A stretch of DNA of 64,000 nucleotides from Nitratidesulfovibrio termitidis HI1 (GTDB taxonomy: Bacteria > Desulfobacterota > Desulfovibrionia > Desulfovibrionales > Desulfovibrionaceae), in contig NZ_KI632512.1 of assembly GCF_000504305.1 (NCBI RefSeq), positions 275,307-339,306 on the forward strand, written 5' to 3'. A program made the position numbers and the translations under genes. Positions 38,042-47,411 of the stretch are shown here, piece after piece (within the stretch, counting starts at the first letter, position 1; each line of letters opens with the position of its first letter). A model generated the notes under the pieces. The model was not told the origin of the DNA. It did not search any database and worked only from the letters and a program-made list of their open reading frames with translations.

Positions 38042-38583
38042 TGCGAATGTCTCCGATGCGCCGCGCGGGGCGGCGTGCGCTGTGTCGTACCGGCTGTCGG
38101 AACGGCGGCCGGTGATGGCCGTAAAACGTGCGGCGCGGCCCTTGCAAAGGGCATGGCCGCAGGGCCGGGGGCGTCGGTCTGCCGACGCCGCGAACAAAGC
38201 CGCGTGTGCAGGCTTTGCATGGCGGGGCCGACAGGTACATGTAATCGTTTCCCGGCGCAAGGCAAGGTGGCGGCGGAAGACAAAACGGCGCTTTGTTGCT
38301 ACTGACGCAGTGGAAAGCCGTGGCCAGGGCGACGTGCAGGCAGAAACGACGCGCGCCGCTGTACGGCGGGGCCCGGGTCAACACTGCCGCAGGGCGGCCC
38401 TGCCCGATGCACTTCGGCCTCGCGCAGACCGGTCCCGTGTAGAGACCGGTCCCGTGTAGACCTGCCCGACGCAACCGGGGTCGACGCAACCGGGGCCGAC
38501 GCAACCCTGCCCGACGCAACCGGGGCCGCGCGCCCGCATAATCATGTTTCCGGTACGCCATCCGGCGTACAGATCACAAGGCA
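38042..38583. other. 542-base gap between divergent genes, ending in tandem repeats
   Basis: The gap should hold promoters for the M16 gene (left) and the STAS-protein gene (right). I saw no convincing promoter. Its right end carries the tandem repeats at 38427-38525. Confidence 0.45.
38427..38525. repeat. Two adjoining tandem repeats (17-bp x2, 15-bp x4)
   Basis: A 17-bp unit GACCGGTCCCGTGTAGA occurs twice (38427-38443, 38444-38460). Five bases later a 15-bp unit CCGACGCAACCGGGG occurs four times (38466-38525), the third copy diverged. The tract ends 58 bases before the start of the STAS-protein gene, where promoter elements would normally sit. Confidence 0.9.
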
Positions 38584-40554
38584 ATGCAACGACTTCTCAA
38601 GCAATACCGCAACGACGTGGGTGATGTGCTGGCCGAGGCCGACGTGCATCTGCTGGAACTGGAAGTGGCGGGTGAACGCGCCGATCCGGAACTGCTGGGC
38701 CGTCTGTCCCGCCTGGTGCACGGGCTGCGCGGCGCCGCGGGCCTGTTGGGGCTGGATGGCGCCGGTCGCATGGCCCGCCTGCTGGAGGCGGCCTTTGAAC
38801 TGGCCCGTGACGGCTCGCTGCCGCTTTCGGCGCCTGCCGTATCCGCGCTGGAAGGGTGCATGCGGGCGCTGGCCGGGCTTTCCGGCGTGGTGGAGACGGA
38901 TGAGAGCGCCGAAGGCCCTGCCGGGGACGCGCCACCCGAGGGTGCCGGGCAGTATCCGGCGGTGTGCGTTACCGGCGATCCCAATGCGCTGGACCGGGAT
39001 GATTCGCCCGCCGGGCGGGCCCTGCTGCGGCTGGTGGCCCTGTTGGACGACGCGCTGCCTGAACCGTTGCAGGGCACCGCACGCGAGCATTTGTCGATTT
39101 GCGACCCCGATGGGCATTGTCTGTTCGATCTGCACGGCATCGATGTGCTGCGCGCCCGGCGTGACGGGCTGTACGTGTACGTGGTGGAGTTTGGCGGCTC
39201 CGACGACCTGCTGCGCAAGGACCTGAGCCCGCTGGGGCTGCTGGCCTTCCTGCGCAAGAGCGGTCTGGTGCTGGATGCGCGCTTTGTGCCCGGTCCGGGC
39301 TGCGCTGGGCCGGGAACGCCCGGTTGCGGATTGCACGTGCTGTACGCGTCGATCCTGGAGCCGGACCTTGTGAACACGGTGTTCCAGGTGGAATCGGCCA
39401 GGGTGCACCCCATCGACGTGGAAAGGGTGCGGCGCGGCGAACCGGGCTGGCAGCGCGCACCGGCGCGCAGCGCCACCATGGCGGTGATGGCGGCGCACAA
39501 GGCGCCCGACGCCGACAGCATCGACGACCTGATGCGCCAGTACGACACGGCCATGCGGAAACTGCGGGAGGATACCATGAGCAACGGCACCGACGACGAA
39601 AGCAAGTTTTCCGGCACGGTGGTGGACCCCGATGCCGAGGAGCGCAGGCTGGCGGAACTGGAGGCGGAGCTTGCCGCGGGCATGGACGCCCTGGCCCTTG
39701 ACGATGACGGAGACGGAGCAGGGGGCGATGACGCCTCGCGGCGTGCCCTGGCCTCGCTGATCGGCGGCATGGTGGGTGACGATGCGGTGCCGGGCGGTTC
39801 CGGGGACGTTGCGACTGCCAGTTCAGGCGACGTTGCGCCGGGCGGTTCCGCTGACGTTGCGCCGGATGACGACGACGCCGATCTGTTCGCCGATGCCGAT
39901 GCCGAGACAGAACAGGGTGATTCCTCCGATCAGATCGAGCCCGAGGGAGCAGCGCCGACCGGGTTTGAGGCCGAGCATCCCGACATGCGTGCGGGGATGG
40001 TGGACGACACGGCTTCCGCGGGCTCCCTTGCACCAAACGCTTCCGACGATCCTGACGTGGACCCCGACGCCGACCTGTTCGCCGACAGCGGCGAAGCTCC
40101 CGATCTTTCGTACCTCGACGCCGCATTGGCCGACAGGCCCGTTGACGGCGTGGCCCTGGATCTCTCCGCCGGGGTTGCCAGCCGCACCGTGGCCGGGTTC
40201 ACCGTGCGCGCCGCCGATGGCGATGCTTCATTTCAGGGAGGCGCAAAGGGCGTGCTGGTGCTGTCCGGCGAGGTGACCATCGAACGCGGGGCCGACCTGC
40301 GCGAGGCGCTGCTGGACGTGCTGGGGAGTTTTGCGGCGGTGCGCATCGACATGTCCGGCGTCACGGCGGCGGACCTGACCCTGGTGCAACTGCTGCAGTC
40401 GGCAGCCGTCACCGCGCGTTCGCGCGGGGTGGACCTGGCGACCACCGGCCCGGTATCCGAAGCCGTGGCCGAGGCGGCGCGCCGCACCGGGCTGGATGCT
40501 CCGGGCATCCGCCGCGTGGGACTGGAAAAGTTGTTGCCGATCGAGTGCACGTAG
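38584..40554 (+). CDS. Hpt/CheA-P2-like protein fused to a C-terminal STAS domain
   Basis: 656 residues. Residues 1-105 resemble a CheA P1/Hpt bundle with LVHGLRGAAGLLG (candidate phospho-His near 46). Residues about 120-285 recall the region after P1 in CheA (DLLRKDLSPLGLLAFLRKSG followed by ILEPDLVNTVFQVE). There is no kinase dimerisation, ATPase or CheW domain. Residues about 330-530 are an acidic Asp/Ala/Gly linker with a 24-bp tandem repeat (39784-39855). Residues about 545-656 are a STAS domain (GVLVLSGEVTIERGADLREALLDVLGSFAAVRIDMSGVTAADLTLVQLL). The fusion suggests a link between chemotaxis-like phosphotransfer and a partner-switching output. The P2 assignment is tentative. Confidence 0.75.
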   Translation: MQRLLKQYRNDVGDVLAEADVHLLELEVAGERADPELLGRLSRLVHGLRGAAGLLGLDGAGRMARLLEAAFELARDGSLPLSAPAVSALEGCMRALAGLSGVVETDESAEGPAGDAPPEGAGQYPAVCVTGDPNALDRDDSPAGRALLRLVALLDDALPEPLQGTAREHLSICDPDGHCLFDLHGIDVLRARRDGLYVYVVEFGGSDDLLRKDLSPLGLLAFLRKSGLVLDARFVPGPGCAGPGTPGCGLHVLYASILEPDLVNTVFQVESARVHPIDVERVRRGEPGWQRAPARSATMAVMAAHKAPDADSIDDLMRQYDTAMRKLREDTMSNGTDDESKFSGTVVDPDAEERRLAELEAELAAGMDALALDDDGDGAGGDDASRRALASLIGGMVGDDAVPGGSGDVATASSGDVAPGGSADVAPDDDDADLFADADAETEQGDSSDQIEPEGAAPTGFEAEHPDMRAGMVDDTASAGSLAPNASDDPDVDPDADLFADSGEAPDLSYLDAALADRPVDGVALDLSAGVASRTVAGFTVRAADGDASFQGGAKGVLVLSGEVTIERGADLREALLDVLGSFAAVRIDMSGVTAADLTLVQLLQSAAVTARSRGVDLATTGPVSEAVAEAARRTGLDAPGIRRVGLEKLLPIECT

Positions 40555-40592
40555 CTCCGGCGGTACCGTCCTTTGCAATTCCGCAACGCACC

Positions 40593-40634
40593 ACGAAACG
40601 GCGCGCTCCCATGGGGAACGCGCCGTTTTTCGTG
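40593..40634 (+). terminator. Rho-independent terminator after the STAS-fusion gene
   Basis: AAACGGCGCG (40596-40605) pairs with CGCGCCGTTT (40619-40628), extendable by CACG/CGTG with a small T bulge, and includes a run of five T residues. It lies about 40 bases after the stop. Confidence 0.8.
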
Positions 40635-40816
40635 GCGTGCGGCATCGTCGGCCGAGGCGACGACGGAGTCCGGGTATCCGTGGTGCGGAAGACAGGGGAA
40701 GGCAGGTGGAAAGCGTGAGGAACCAGAGTGGAGAGCGGCAGCTATCCGGAGGAGCGGCAGGGGGAAATTTTCGTGCTTCGGGTGGGCTGCCTGCATCGCA
40801 GCGGCTGACCGGGCCG

Positions 40817-41035
40817 TCAGGCCGCGCAGGCAGCCACGGGACCGTCGCAGTAATAGTTGATGAACTGGCCGATCTGCACGCCCAGATGCACGCATTCGAT
40901 GCCGTCCTTGCGCAGGCGGACGATCCAGGCGTCCTTGTCGTTGTCGAAGGTGACGTGCAAGGCAATCCCGTGCCTGTCCAGGGCCGGATGTATCTCGCGG
41001 ATCTTGTCCGCGAGGATGGTGGCGGTGATGTTCAT
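40817..41035 (-). CDS. Small protein of 72 residues, unknown function
   Basis: Begins MNITATILADKIREIHPALD and has an excellent ribosome site (GGGAGG six bases upstream) and a balanced amino-acid composition unlike the Arg/Pro-rich shadow frames around it. It is predicted soluble alpha/beta with three Cys (one near residue 48, two near the C-terminus in YYCDGPVAACAA). I do not recognise the family. It stands alone between convergent and co-directional neighbours. Confidence 0.7.
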   Translation of the reverse strand: MNITATILADKIREIHPALDRHGIALHVTFDNDKDAWIVRLRKDGIECVHLGVQIGQFINYYCDGPVAACAA

Positions 41036-41237
41036 GGCGTCCTCCCGGCGGTTGTGCCCGCCTATGGGAAAGATAGTGTCGCTTCAGGCTATGGCAACCA
41101 GCATCCCTTGCTGGTGCCGATGAACGGGGAACTCGGATCGCCATTCCCGATATCGCGTGCCTATGAACGTGTTTTCAAAAAGACGGGGCCGCCTCCTGAT
41201 GGAAGCGGCCCCGTGAAGCATGCGGCATTGCGGCGGG

Positions 41238-43907
41238 TTATGCCCGCGCCACCCCGTCAAAGCGCTGGGACACCTTGAGCAGATGCACCTCGTGGATTTC
41301 GGCCTGCGGGGTCACGGCGCGGGCCAGCGAAAGAGGCGACACGTACAGCTCGGTCCAGTCCATGTCCAGCAGCACGCTGCCGTCGTCGCGCACCTCTATG
41401 GACCGGAACAGGGGGCGGATGTCGGTGGTGCGCGGTCCCTTCTTGGTTTCGCGCGTCCATTCCAGCGCGGGGGCGGCGGCAAAGTCGCGCCAGGCCTGCA
41501 TGAAGGCGTCGCGACGAGCATCATCCACGCCGTAGCGCAACTCGAAGTTTTCTCCGGCGGGTTGCGGCGCGGTGTTGCGGCCCACGGGCAGTTCCTCCAC
41601 AAAGGTTACCCGCATGCCGCGCGGCAGGCGGCCATCAAGGGCGCGGCGCACCTCGTCGGCGGTGCGGTATTCGCGCAGGTACACGGCCAGCCATTCCGCC
41701 CGGCTGGCCACGCCCACGGGCAGGGCCCGCCCGAATGACAACAGCGGCAGGGGATGGAACCCGCGCGAGAACGCGGGCGGCAGACCGGCCCGGCGCAGGG
41801 CGCGCTCGAACAGCGATTGCAGTTCAAGCTGGCTGAGGAACACCGCCATGTCTTCCTTGGTGTACCAGATGCGGTAGTGGCCCGCCTTCAGGGCCAGTTC
41901 GTCGGAAATCTGCGGCGGCTTGTCCGCCTTTTCCGGCATGCGTATCCGGCCCTGTTCATCCAGTGTGGGCTGGTGGGCCTGCTGGTCGCGCTGGGGCAGG
42001 TTGGTGCGGTTGGCATAGGCGGTAACGCCCGGCAGCTTGTCCAGGCGGGACGGGGAGGACTTGGTGTCGCACACCCCGCACAGGTGGCAGGCGCCGTAGC
42101 GGCAGTCGCCCGTCAGCTTCATGTCCAGCGCGCGGTGGCGTTCACGCAGCAGGAATTCGCGGCTGGCCCCGGCATCCAGATGGTCCCAGGGCAGCGGCTC
42201 GTCCTCGCCGCGCTCGCGGGTGTAGTCCGAGGCGGCCAGGCCGTGTTCGGCCATGGCGTCCAGCCACGGGGCAAGATCGAACCCTTCGATCCAACTGCTG
42301 AAGATGGCGCCCTTGCGGTAGGCGCTTTCCACCACGTCGGCCAGCCGCCGGTCCCCGCGCGAGAAGATGCCTTCCAGCGCGCTCATTGATGCCTCGTGCC
42401 AGCGCATCTTCAGGCATTTTTCGCCCTTGAAGCGCGAAAGCAGGTAGCCGATGCGCTCGCGGATTTCTTCAAGCGATAGTTGACGTTCCCACTGGAAGGG
42501 GGTGTGCGGCTTGGGCACGAAGGGCGAGATGGCCGCCGTGACCTGCAAGCGGCGGATGCCCGGCCCGGCGGCATCGCGCACCTTGCGGCACAGGTCCACG
42601 ATGGCGTCGAGGTCTTCGCGCGTTTCGGTGGGCAGGCCGATCATGAAATACAGCTTCACCTGCTGCCAGCCATGCTCGAACAGCTTCTGCACGTGCAGCA
42701 GCAGCCCTTCCTCGGTGACGCCCTTGTTGATCACGTCGCGCAGGCGCTGGCTGCCCGCTTCCGGCGCAAGGGTGGCCCCGGTGCGGCGGATGCCCGCCAT
42801 GCGGCGCATGATCTCGTCGTCGATGGACCCCACCCGCAGGGACGGCAGCGAGACCGCCACCTGCTCCTGCGCGCAGCGGTCCACGGTGGACAGGAACAAC
42901 TGCTTGAGCGCGGAGAAGTCGCCCGTGCTCAGGGACAGGAAGGACACGTCGTCGTAGCCGGTTTCGTTCAGGCATTCTTCAAGCAGCGCATGAAGGTTTT
43001 CGGTGGAGCGTTCGCGCGCCGGGCGATAGATGATGCCCGCCTGACAGAACCGGCAGCCGCGCGTGCAGCCCCGGCCAATCTCCAGCGCCAGCCGGTTGTG
43101 CACCGCGCCGAAGGGCACGGTCTGGCTGGCCGGGTAGCGGGCGGTGTCCATGTCGGCCACCACGCGCCGGGCCACGCGGGTGTAGCCCGTGTCACCAGAC
43201 TGCAAGGGGGACGGCGGAGGCGGGAGCAGGGGGCGGGGCGGCGTGCCCGGCACGTTGCGGGCCGTATCAGGCGGCACGGAGCCTTCGAAAAACTCCGGCA
43301 CGTACACGCCGGGAATGCGCCGGGCGTCGTCCAGAAAGCGGGACCGGGAGTGCCCGGCGGCGCGGGCTGCCGTCAGCAGGTCCACCAGTTCGGCCATCAC
43401 CTCTTCGCCTTCGCCCAGCACCATCAGGTCCATGAACGGGGCCAGCGGTTCCGCCGCCAGCGCACAGCCGCCGCCCGCCATGACCACCGGCCACGCGGTG
43501 AGCGAATCGGCCTTGGCCCGTTCCGCCGCGCGCAGGGGGATGGACGCAAGGTCCAGCATGTACAGCACGTTGGAATAGCACAGCTCATGCGTGATGCTGA
43601 ACCCCACAAGGTGGGTGGCCGCCAGCGGGGTGTCCGATTCCAGGGTGGCCAGCGGCACGCCGCGCTCGCGCAGCACCGCGCCCGCGTCGCGGCAGGGGGT
43701 GAACACCCGCTCGGCCCACACGTCGGCCCGTTCGTTCAGGATGGCGTACAGGATTTTCTGCCCCAGGTAGGACATGCCCACCTCGTACATGTCGGGAAAG
43801 GCCAGCGCCACGCGCAGGGTGGTGGCGTCGGGCGTCTTGTGGACGGTACCTTCCTCGATGCCGATGTAGCGGCTGGGCTTGGGCAGCAGGGGCAGAAGTT
43901 CGCGCAT
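41238..43907 (-). CDS. B12-binding-type radical SAM protein fused to a DUF2344 domain
   Basis: 889 residues from MRELLPLLPKPSRYIG, with AGGA a few bases upstream. The N-terminal part resembles the cobalamin-binding-like domain of this radical SAM family. The SAM cluster motif is RGCTRGCRFCQAG. A second Cys-rich motif, CRYGACHLCGVCD, lies near residue 600. The C-terminal about 230 residues are the separate family DUF2344 (HYRIWYTKEDMAVFLSQLELQSLFERALRRAGLPPAFSRGFHP), here as one polypeptide. In other genomes the pair is often near RNase G and ribosomal genes, so an RNA or ribosome modification role is suspected but not shown. A Pro-rich linker near 43190-43250 interrupts the N-terminal half. 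Confidence 0.9.
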   Translation of the reverse strand: MRELLPLLPKPSRYIGIEEGTVHKTPDATTLRVALAFPDMYEVGMSYLGQKILYAILNERADVWAERVFTPCRDAGAVLRERGVPLATLESDTPLAATHLVGFSITHELCYSNVLYMLDLASIPLRAAERAKADSLTAWPVVMAGGGCALAAEPLAPFMDLMVLGEGEEVMAELVDLLTAARAAGHSRSRFLDDARRIPGVYVPEFFEGSVPPDTARNVPGTPPRPLLPPPPSPLQSGDTGYTRVARRVVADMDTARYPASQTVPFGAVHNRLALEIGRGCTRGCRFCQAGIIYRPARERSTENLHALLEECLNETGYDDVSFLSLSTGDFSALKQLFLSTVDRCAQEQVAVSLPSLRVGSIDDEIMRRMAGIRRTGATLAPEAGSQRLRDVINKGVTEEGLLLHVQKLFEHGWQQVKLYFMIGLPTETREDLDAIVDLCRKVRDAAGPGIRRLQVTAAISPFVPKPHTPFQWERQLSLEEIRERIGYLLSRFKGEKCLKMRWHEASMSALEGIFSRGDRRLADVVESAYRKGAIFSSWIEGFDLAPWLDAMAEHGLAASDYTRERGEDEPLPWDHLDAGASREFLLRERHRALDMKLTGDCRYGACHLCGVCDTKSSPSRLDKLPGVTAYANRTNLPQRDQQAHQPTLDEQGRIRMPEKADKPPQISDELALKAGHYRIWYTKEDMAVFLSQLELQSLFERALRRAGLPPAFSRGFHPLPLLSFGRALPVGVASRAEWLAVYLREYRTADEVRRALDGRLPRGMRVTFVEELPVGRNTAPQPAGENFELRYGVDDARRDAFMQAWRDFAAAPALEWTRETKKGPRTTDIRPLFRSIEVRDDGSVLLDMDWTELYVSPLSLARAVTPQAEIHEVHLLKVSQRFDGVARA

Positions 43908-44020
43908 GGTTCCTGATGGGGATGAAGGGTGCGGAGGGTGAGGGCGGTGCGGTTGCGCCGCCAATCATGAAGGTGCAAAGGCAACAAGGACAACAGGGAA
44001 AATGGCCCGAAGCCGACATG

Positions 44021-44046
44021 AAAAGGGGGCGGCAGCGCCACCCCCT
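44021..44046 (-). terminator. Terminator after the small gene at 44158
   Basis: On the minus strand an AGGGGG/CCCCCT stem extended by GG/CC (one G-U pair) with a short loop is followed by TTTT (plus-strand A residues 44021-44024). It lies about 110 bases after the stop. Confidence 0.7.
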
Positions 44047-44157
44047 GAAACATGCCGGACCTGAACAGGTCAGCCCCCGACCTGGTGTCCGCACGGCGCC
44101 CTTTGGGACGGTCGGGCGGTCGGCGCCCGGCGGGAACGTGCGGGCGTGGTGCCGGGA

Positions 44158-44526
44158 CTACTTCTTCAGCAGGTCGGAAATGCCGGTGATCTTGCCGCCC
44201 GCCGGGCCCTTGGTCAGGTTCAGGTTGCCCAGCCCGCCGCCAAGGCCGCCGGTGGCCAGGGTGAGGTTGGACGTGGCTTCGAGGTACTTGGTCTTCAGTT
44301 CCTCGGGGCAGGTCTTGTATTCGTAGATGACGTGCACGCGGCTGATGACGCCGTCAAAGCCCTGCTCGAAGGGATAGCCGTACGGCAGCAGCATCATCTG
44401 CACACCCTGCTGGGTGGGCACGGTCTGCAACGCGGCCACGTCCTTGAGCGAGTCGGAGGCTTCGTCGAACTTGCCGAGCACCAGTTCGCCATTCACGAGC
44501 TTCACCAGTCTGATATCGTAGGCCAT
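44158..44526 (-). CDS. Small conserved-looking protein, possibly Sm-like fold, unknown function
   Basis: 122 residues from MAYDIRLVKLVNGELVLGKFDEA, with AAGGAG about ten bases upstream. The opening strand-turn-strand (VKLVNGELVLGKF) resembles the start of small Sm/LSm-like or PRC-barrel folds. The C-terminal third is Gly/Leu-rich (GGLGGGLGNLNLTKG). Function is unknown. It follows an MFS gene by 85 bases on the same strand and ends at a terminator. Confidence 0.75.
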   Translation of the reverse strand: MAYDIRLVKLVNGELVLGKFDEASDSLKDVAALQTVPTQQGVQMMLLPYGYPFEQGFDGVISRVHVIYEYKTCPEELKTKYLEATSNLTLATGGLGGGLGNLNLTKGPAGGKITGISDLLKK

Positions 44527-44611
44527 CGGGGGTGTCTCCTTGGTGGTTGGTTCCCGGCATAGGTAGGGGCTGGGGCTGGCGCTGTCAAGCAAGGGCGCGC
44601 CGTGGGGGGCG

Positions 44612-45829
44612 TCAGCGGCCCGGTTCCGGCGGCAGCAGTCGCAGGGGGATGATGGAGGCCAGCGCCAGCAGGCCCAGCAGGGCGAACCCGGCTCTGAAAC
44701 TCAAGGTCTGCCCCACCAGCCCCAGCAGGGCCGGCGCCGCGCCAGTGCCCAGGAGCGACGAGACAGGCGTGGCGATGCACAGTACCGTGGGCTGGCGCGC
44801 GGCGGGCCAGCAGCGGGCCAGTTCCTTGAAGATGGCGGGAAAGATGAACGCGGTCATGCCCCCCTGCACGGTCATGGCCGCCGTGACCACGAGCGTGGAT
44901 GGAACCGCCATGACCAGCAGCGAGACCCCGGTCAGCGCAAGGCATGCAGTGATGGTGCGCCGCGCCCCCATGCGGTCGGAAACCCAGCCCCCGGCCAGCG
45001 CGGCGAAGGGCGTGATCACGCGCGATGCCGCCAGCAGGCCATTGGCCGTGGAGGGCGCAAGGCCCATGCCGTCCACCAGGTACAGGGGCAGCACGCTGTA
45101 CACGGCGTACTCCCCGGCCACCCCTACGGCCAGCAGCCACGCGAACAGCCATGTCAGCGGCGAGCGCAGCACCCCGGCAAATCCTTGTATGGATGGCGGT
45201 TCCGCCAGGGTCCGCCCGCCGCGCCCCACCCATGCGAACACCATGCCCGCCAGCATGCCCGCCACGCCCACGGCCAGCAGCACGCCCCGCCAGTCGGTGA
45301 CGCGCAGGCCCGCTTCGGCCAGCAGCGGCATGACCACGAAGCTGAGGTTAGGCCCCAGTTCGTGGATGGACACGGCCTTGCCCCAGTCGCGCTGGCGGGC
45401 AAGGGTGCCCAGCGTGGCCATGCCCGCCGGAAAGTACAGCCCGGCCGCCAGCCCCATGAGCACGAACATGTACCGCGCCGTGGCGTGGTCGCGCACGGCA
45501 GCCATGCCCATGAGCACCGCGCCGGTGGCCATGCACGAAAAGGCCGCCATGCGCCGGGGCGTCACCCGGCTGAGCAGGAAGGCGCTGGCCGCAAGGCTGA
45601 CGGTGAAGCCGCAGGCCATCAGGAACAGCAGGCGGGTGGCCTGGGCATGGTCCAGCCCCAGATCCGACTCTATGGAAAGCAGCAGCGGGGCCAGCATGGC
45701 CCGCGAACCGTAGTTGATGAAGAATAGCAGGCCCACCAGCCCCACCCACGGCAGGGCGGCGGCAAAGGAGGGGGCGGTGTCCGCCTGCATGGCGGGCGGC
45801 GCGGCGGGCGGGGTGGTATCGGCGGTCAT
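44612..45829 (-). CDS. Major facilitator superfamily transporter
   Basis: 405 residues with about twelve membrane spans and the inter-span motif SDRMGARRT-type loop (GGWVSDRMGARRTITACLAL) in the middle. The N-terminus is a short Pro/Ala-rich cytosolic stretch. Substrate is unknown. No strong ribosome site precedes the chosen ATG, and the first Met inside the first span region is an alternative. A strong terminator immediately upstream isolates it from the DRTGG gene. Confidence 0.88.
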   Translation of the reverse strand: MTADTTPPAAPPAMQADTAPSFAAALPWVGLVGLLFFINYGSRAMLAPLLLSIESDLGLDHAQATRLLFLMACGFTVSLAASAFLLSRVTPRRMAAFSCMATGAVLMGMAAVRDHATARYMFVLMGLAAGLYFPAGMATLGTLARQRDWGKAVSIHELGPNLSFVVMPLLAEAGLRVTDWRGVLLAVGVAGMLAGMVFAWVGRGGRTLAEPPSIQGFAGVLRSPLTWLFAWLLAVGVAGEYAVYSVLPLYLVDGMGLAPSTANGLLAASRVITPFAALAGGWVSDRMGARRTITACLALTGVSLLVMAVPSTLVVTAAMTVQGGMTAFIFPAIFKELARCWPAARQPTVLCIATPVSSLLGTGAAPALLGLVGQTLSFRAGFALLGLLALASIIPLRLLPPEPGR

Positions 45830-45855
45830 GGCTGAGTCCGGTAGGTGGTGGCCGC

Positions 45856-45885
45856 AAAAAAACGGGGGGGCAGGGGCCCCCCCGT
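45856..45885 (-). terminator. Strong terminator after the BioD/DRTGG gene
   Basis: On the minus strand an ACGGGGGGG/CCCCCCCGT stem with a 6-base loop is followed by seven T residues (plus-strand A residues 45856-45862). It lies 26 bases after the stop. Confidence 0.9.
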
Positions 45886-45910
45886 GCGTTTCGCGTTGCG
45901 TCGGGCGGCC

Positions 45911-46975
45911 TTACAGGCCTGCCGCTTCCTTGACGTAGGCGAAGTCGATGGAGGAGCTGACGAGTTGCGCGCCCTGCCTGATCTTGATCACGTCGCGCAG
46001 CTTGTGGCGCGAAAGGATGACTTCCATCTTCTTGGCCACGGTGTACGTGTCGTCGCGCACCACCACGATGGGAATGTTCAGCACTTCGGACCGGGTAAGG
46101 ATGATGTCGTTGGGGTACAGGTTGCCGGTCAGCACCAGGCACGGGCAGTTGCCTTCCAGCGCCACCAGTTGCACGTCTGACCGGTCCCCCCCCACGATGA
46201 CGGCGGAATTCTTGTTCTTGCGGAAGTGGGTCATGAAGTTTTCGACCTGCATGGTGCCGATGAGGAAGTTTTCCACCACCTTGTCGGACTTGTTCTGGGC
46301 CGAGATGACCTTGCCGCCCAGCCGTTCGGCCAGGTCGCCCACCTTGATGGCCCCCATCAGCGGGTCCTTGGGGATGACGCCCACCACGCGCACGCCGTTG
46401 CGCTCCAGGAACGGCTTGATCAGCCCCTCCACCTCGTTCATGAAGTTGGCGGGGATGTCGTTCAGCACCACGCCTGCCAGGTTGTCGCCCAGGGTATCCT
46501 TGAGCACCACCAGGTAGTCGTAGTTCAGTTCCTTGTGCAGGCGGTCGATGATGACGGCCTTCAGCCCCAGTTCCTTGACCACGCGGATGCCGTCCACATT
46601 GCAGTAGCGGCCCGAATACATGCTGCCGGAACCGGCCACCACCATCACGTCGTGGCGGCTGGCAAGCTGGTTGTAGGCATCGACGATGCCGGGCATGTAG
46701 TCTTCGCACTGGCCGCTGAAGGCCCGCACCTTGAAGTCCTGGGTGACCAGCACCGGAGTGACCAGGTTGGATGGTTCTTCCAGCCCCAGCACGTCCTGCA
46801 CGAAGAAGGCGTCCTCGTCGCCCAGCACGCCGCCGCGTTCCTGCGGCATGGCGCCCACGGGCTTCATGTAGCCCACGTTGTAGCCATCCTTCTGCAGGCG
46901 CAGGCCAAGGCCCATGATCACCATGTTCTTGCCGGAATACCCGGCCGTGGAACCCACGTAGATGCCCGCCGCCAT
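45911..46975 (-). CDS. BioD-like P-loop plus DRTGG-domain protein (phosphotransacetylase N-domain family)
   Basis: 354 residues from [17 protein letters not shown], with AGGAGG five bases upstream. The N-terminal 210 residues look like a dethiobiotin-synthetase-type P-loop domain ([12 protein letters not shown]). The C-terminal part is a DRTGG domain ([17 protein letters not shown] ... [16 protein letters not shown]), the combination found at the N-terminus of long phosphotransacetylases but here without the catalytic Pta domain. It is probably a regulatory or sensory nucleotide-binding protein. It is divergent from rnc. Confidence 0.85.
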   Translation of the reverse strand: MAAGIYVGSTAGYSGKNMVIMGLGLRLQKDGYNVGYMKPVGAMPQERGGVLGDEDAFFVQDVLGLEEPSNLVTPVLVTQDFKVRAFSGQCEDYMPGIVDAYNQLASRHDVMVVAGSGSMYSGRYCNVDGIRVVKELGLKAVIIDRLHKELNYDYLVVLKDTLGDNLAGVVLNDIPANFMNEVEGLIKPFLERNGVRVVGVIPKDPLMGAIKVGDLAERLGGKVISAQNKSDKVVENFLIGTMQVENFMTHFRKNKNSAVIVGGDRSDVQLVALEGNCPCLVLTGNLYPNDIILTRSEVLNIPIVVVRDDTYTVAKKMEVILSRHKLRDVIKIRQGAQLVSSSIDFAYVKEAAGL

Positions 46976-47411
46976 AGCAGCCTCCTGTTGCTGGATCCGC
47001 GCGCATGCCCGTGGCCCATCCGCCAACGTGCCTTCCCGTCTGTCTCGCGGGCTGGCTGGCGGTGGGTGTGCCCGGCTGTTTCCGTCATGTTGTCCGGAGC
47101 CGGTGCGGGATGCCGTGTGCTTGATTGATTCTGCCCCGAATAACAGCCGAAAATCAAGGGACAACTGCAAGTTTGTGGCTGTTCGCTCGCACAGCCCGTG
47201 GTTGCTCATCCTGGCTCGCGCAGGTGGTCGCGGGTGTGGCGGCAACGGCGCACCATCAAGCGCCGGAAATTTGACGAGTTGTCGAGGGCAGCATGCGCGC
47301 CGCGTGCGGTCTTGCACAATGGGGGCGGTACCGGTATCGTTCCCGGCCATGACCGGAACGCCGGGCGGCAAAAGCTGCCGGTCGGCACCCAGAAGGAGCG
47401 ATTACCGACCC
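46976..47411. other. 436-base gap between divergent genes; nothing firm
   Basis: Promoters for the BioD/DRTGG gene and rnc should lie here. The central 100 bases are less GC-rich than the rest. I did not find a standard promoter or hairpin that I would defend. Confidence 0.4.

Noticed and set aside
35213-38305. A 1030-residue open frame antisense to the M16 peptidase, and similar long antisense frames (for example 2079-4451, 20955-23051, 23629-25173, 50226-52025, 51998-54823)
   Set aside because: They mirror real genes on the other strand, have His/Gln/Arg/Gly-rich composition typical of high-GC shadow frames, and lack family motifs and ribosome sites.
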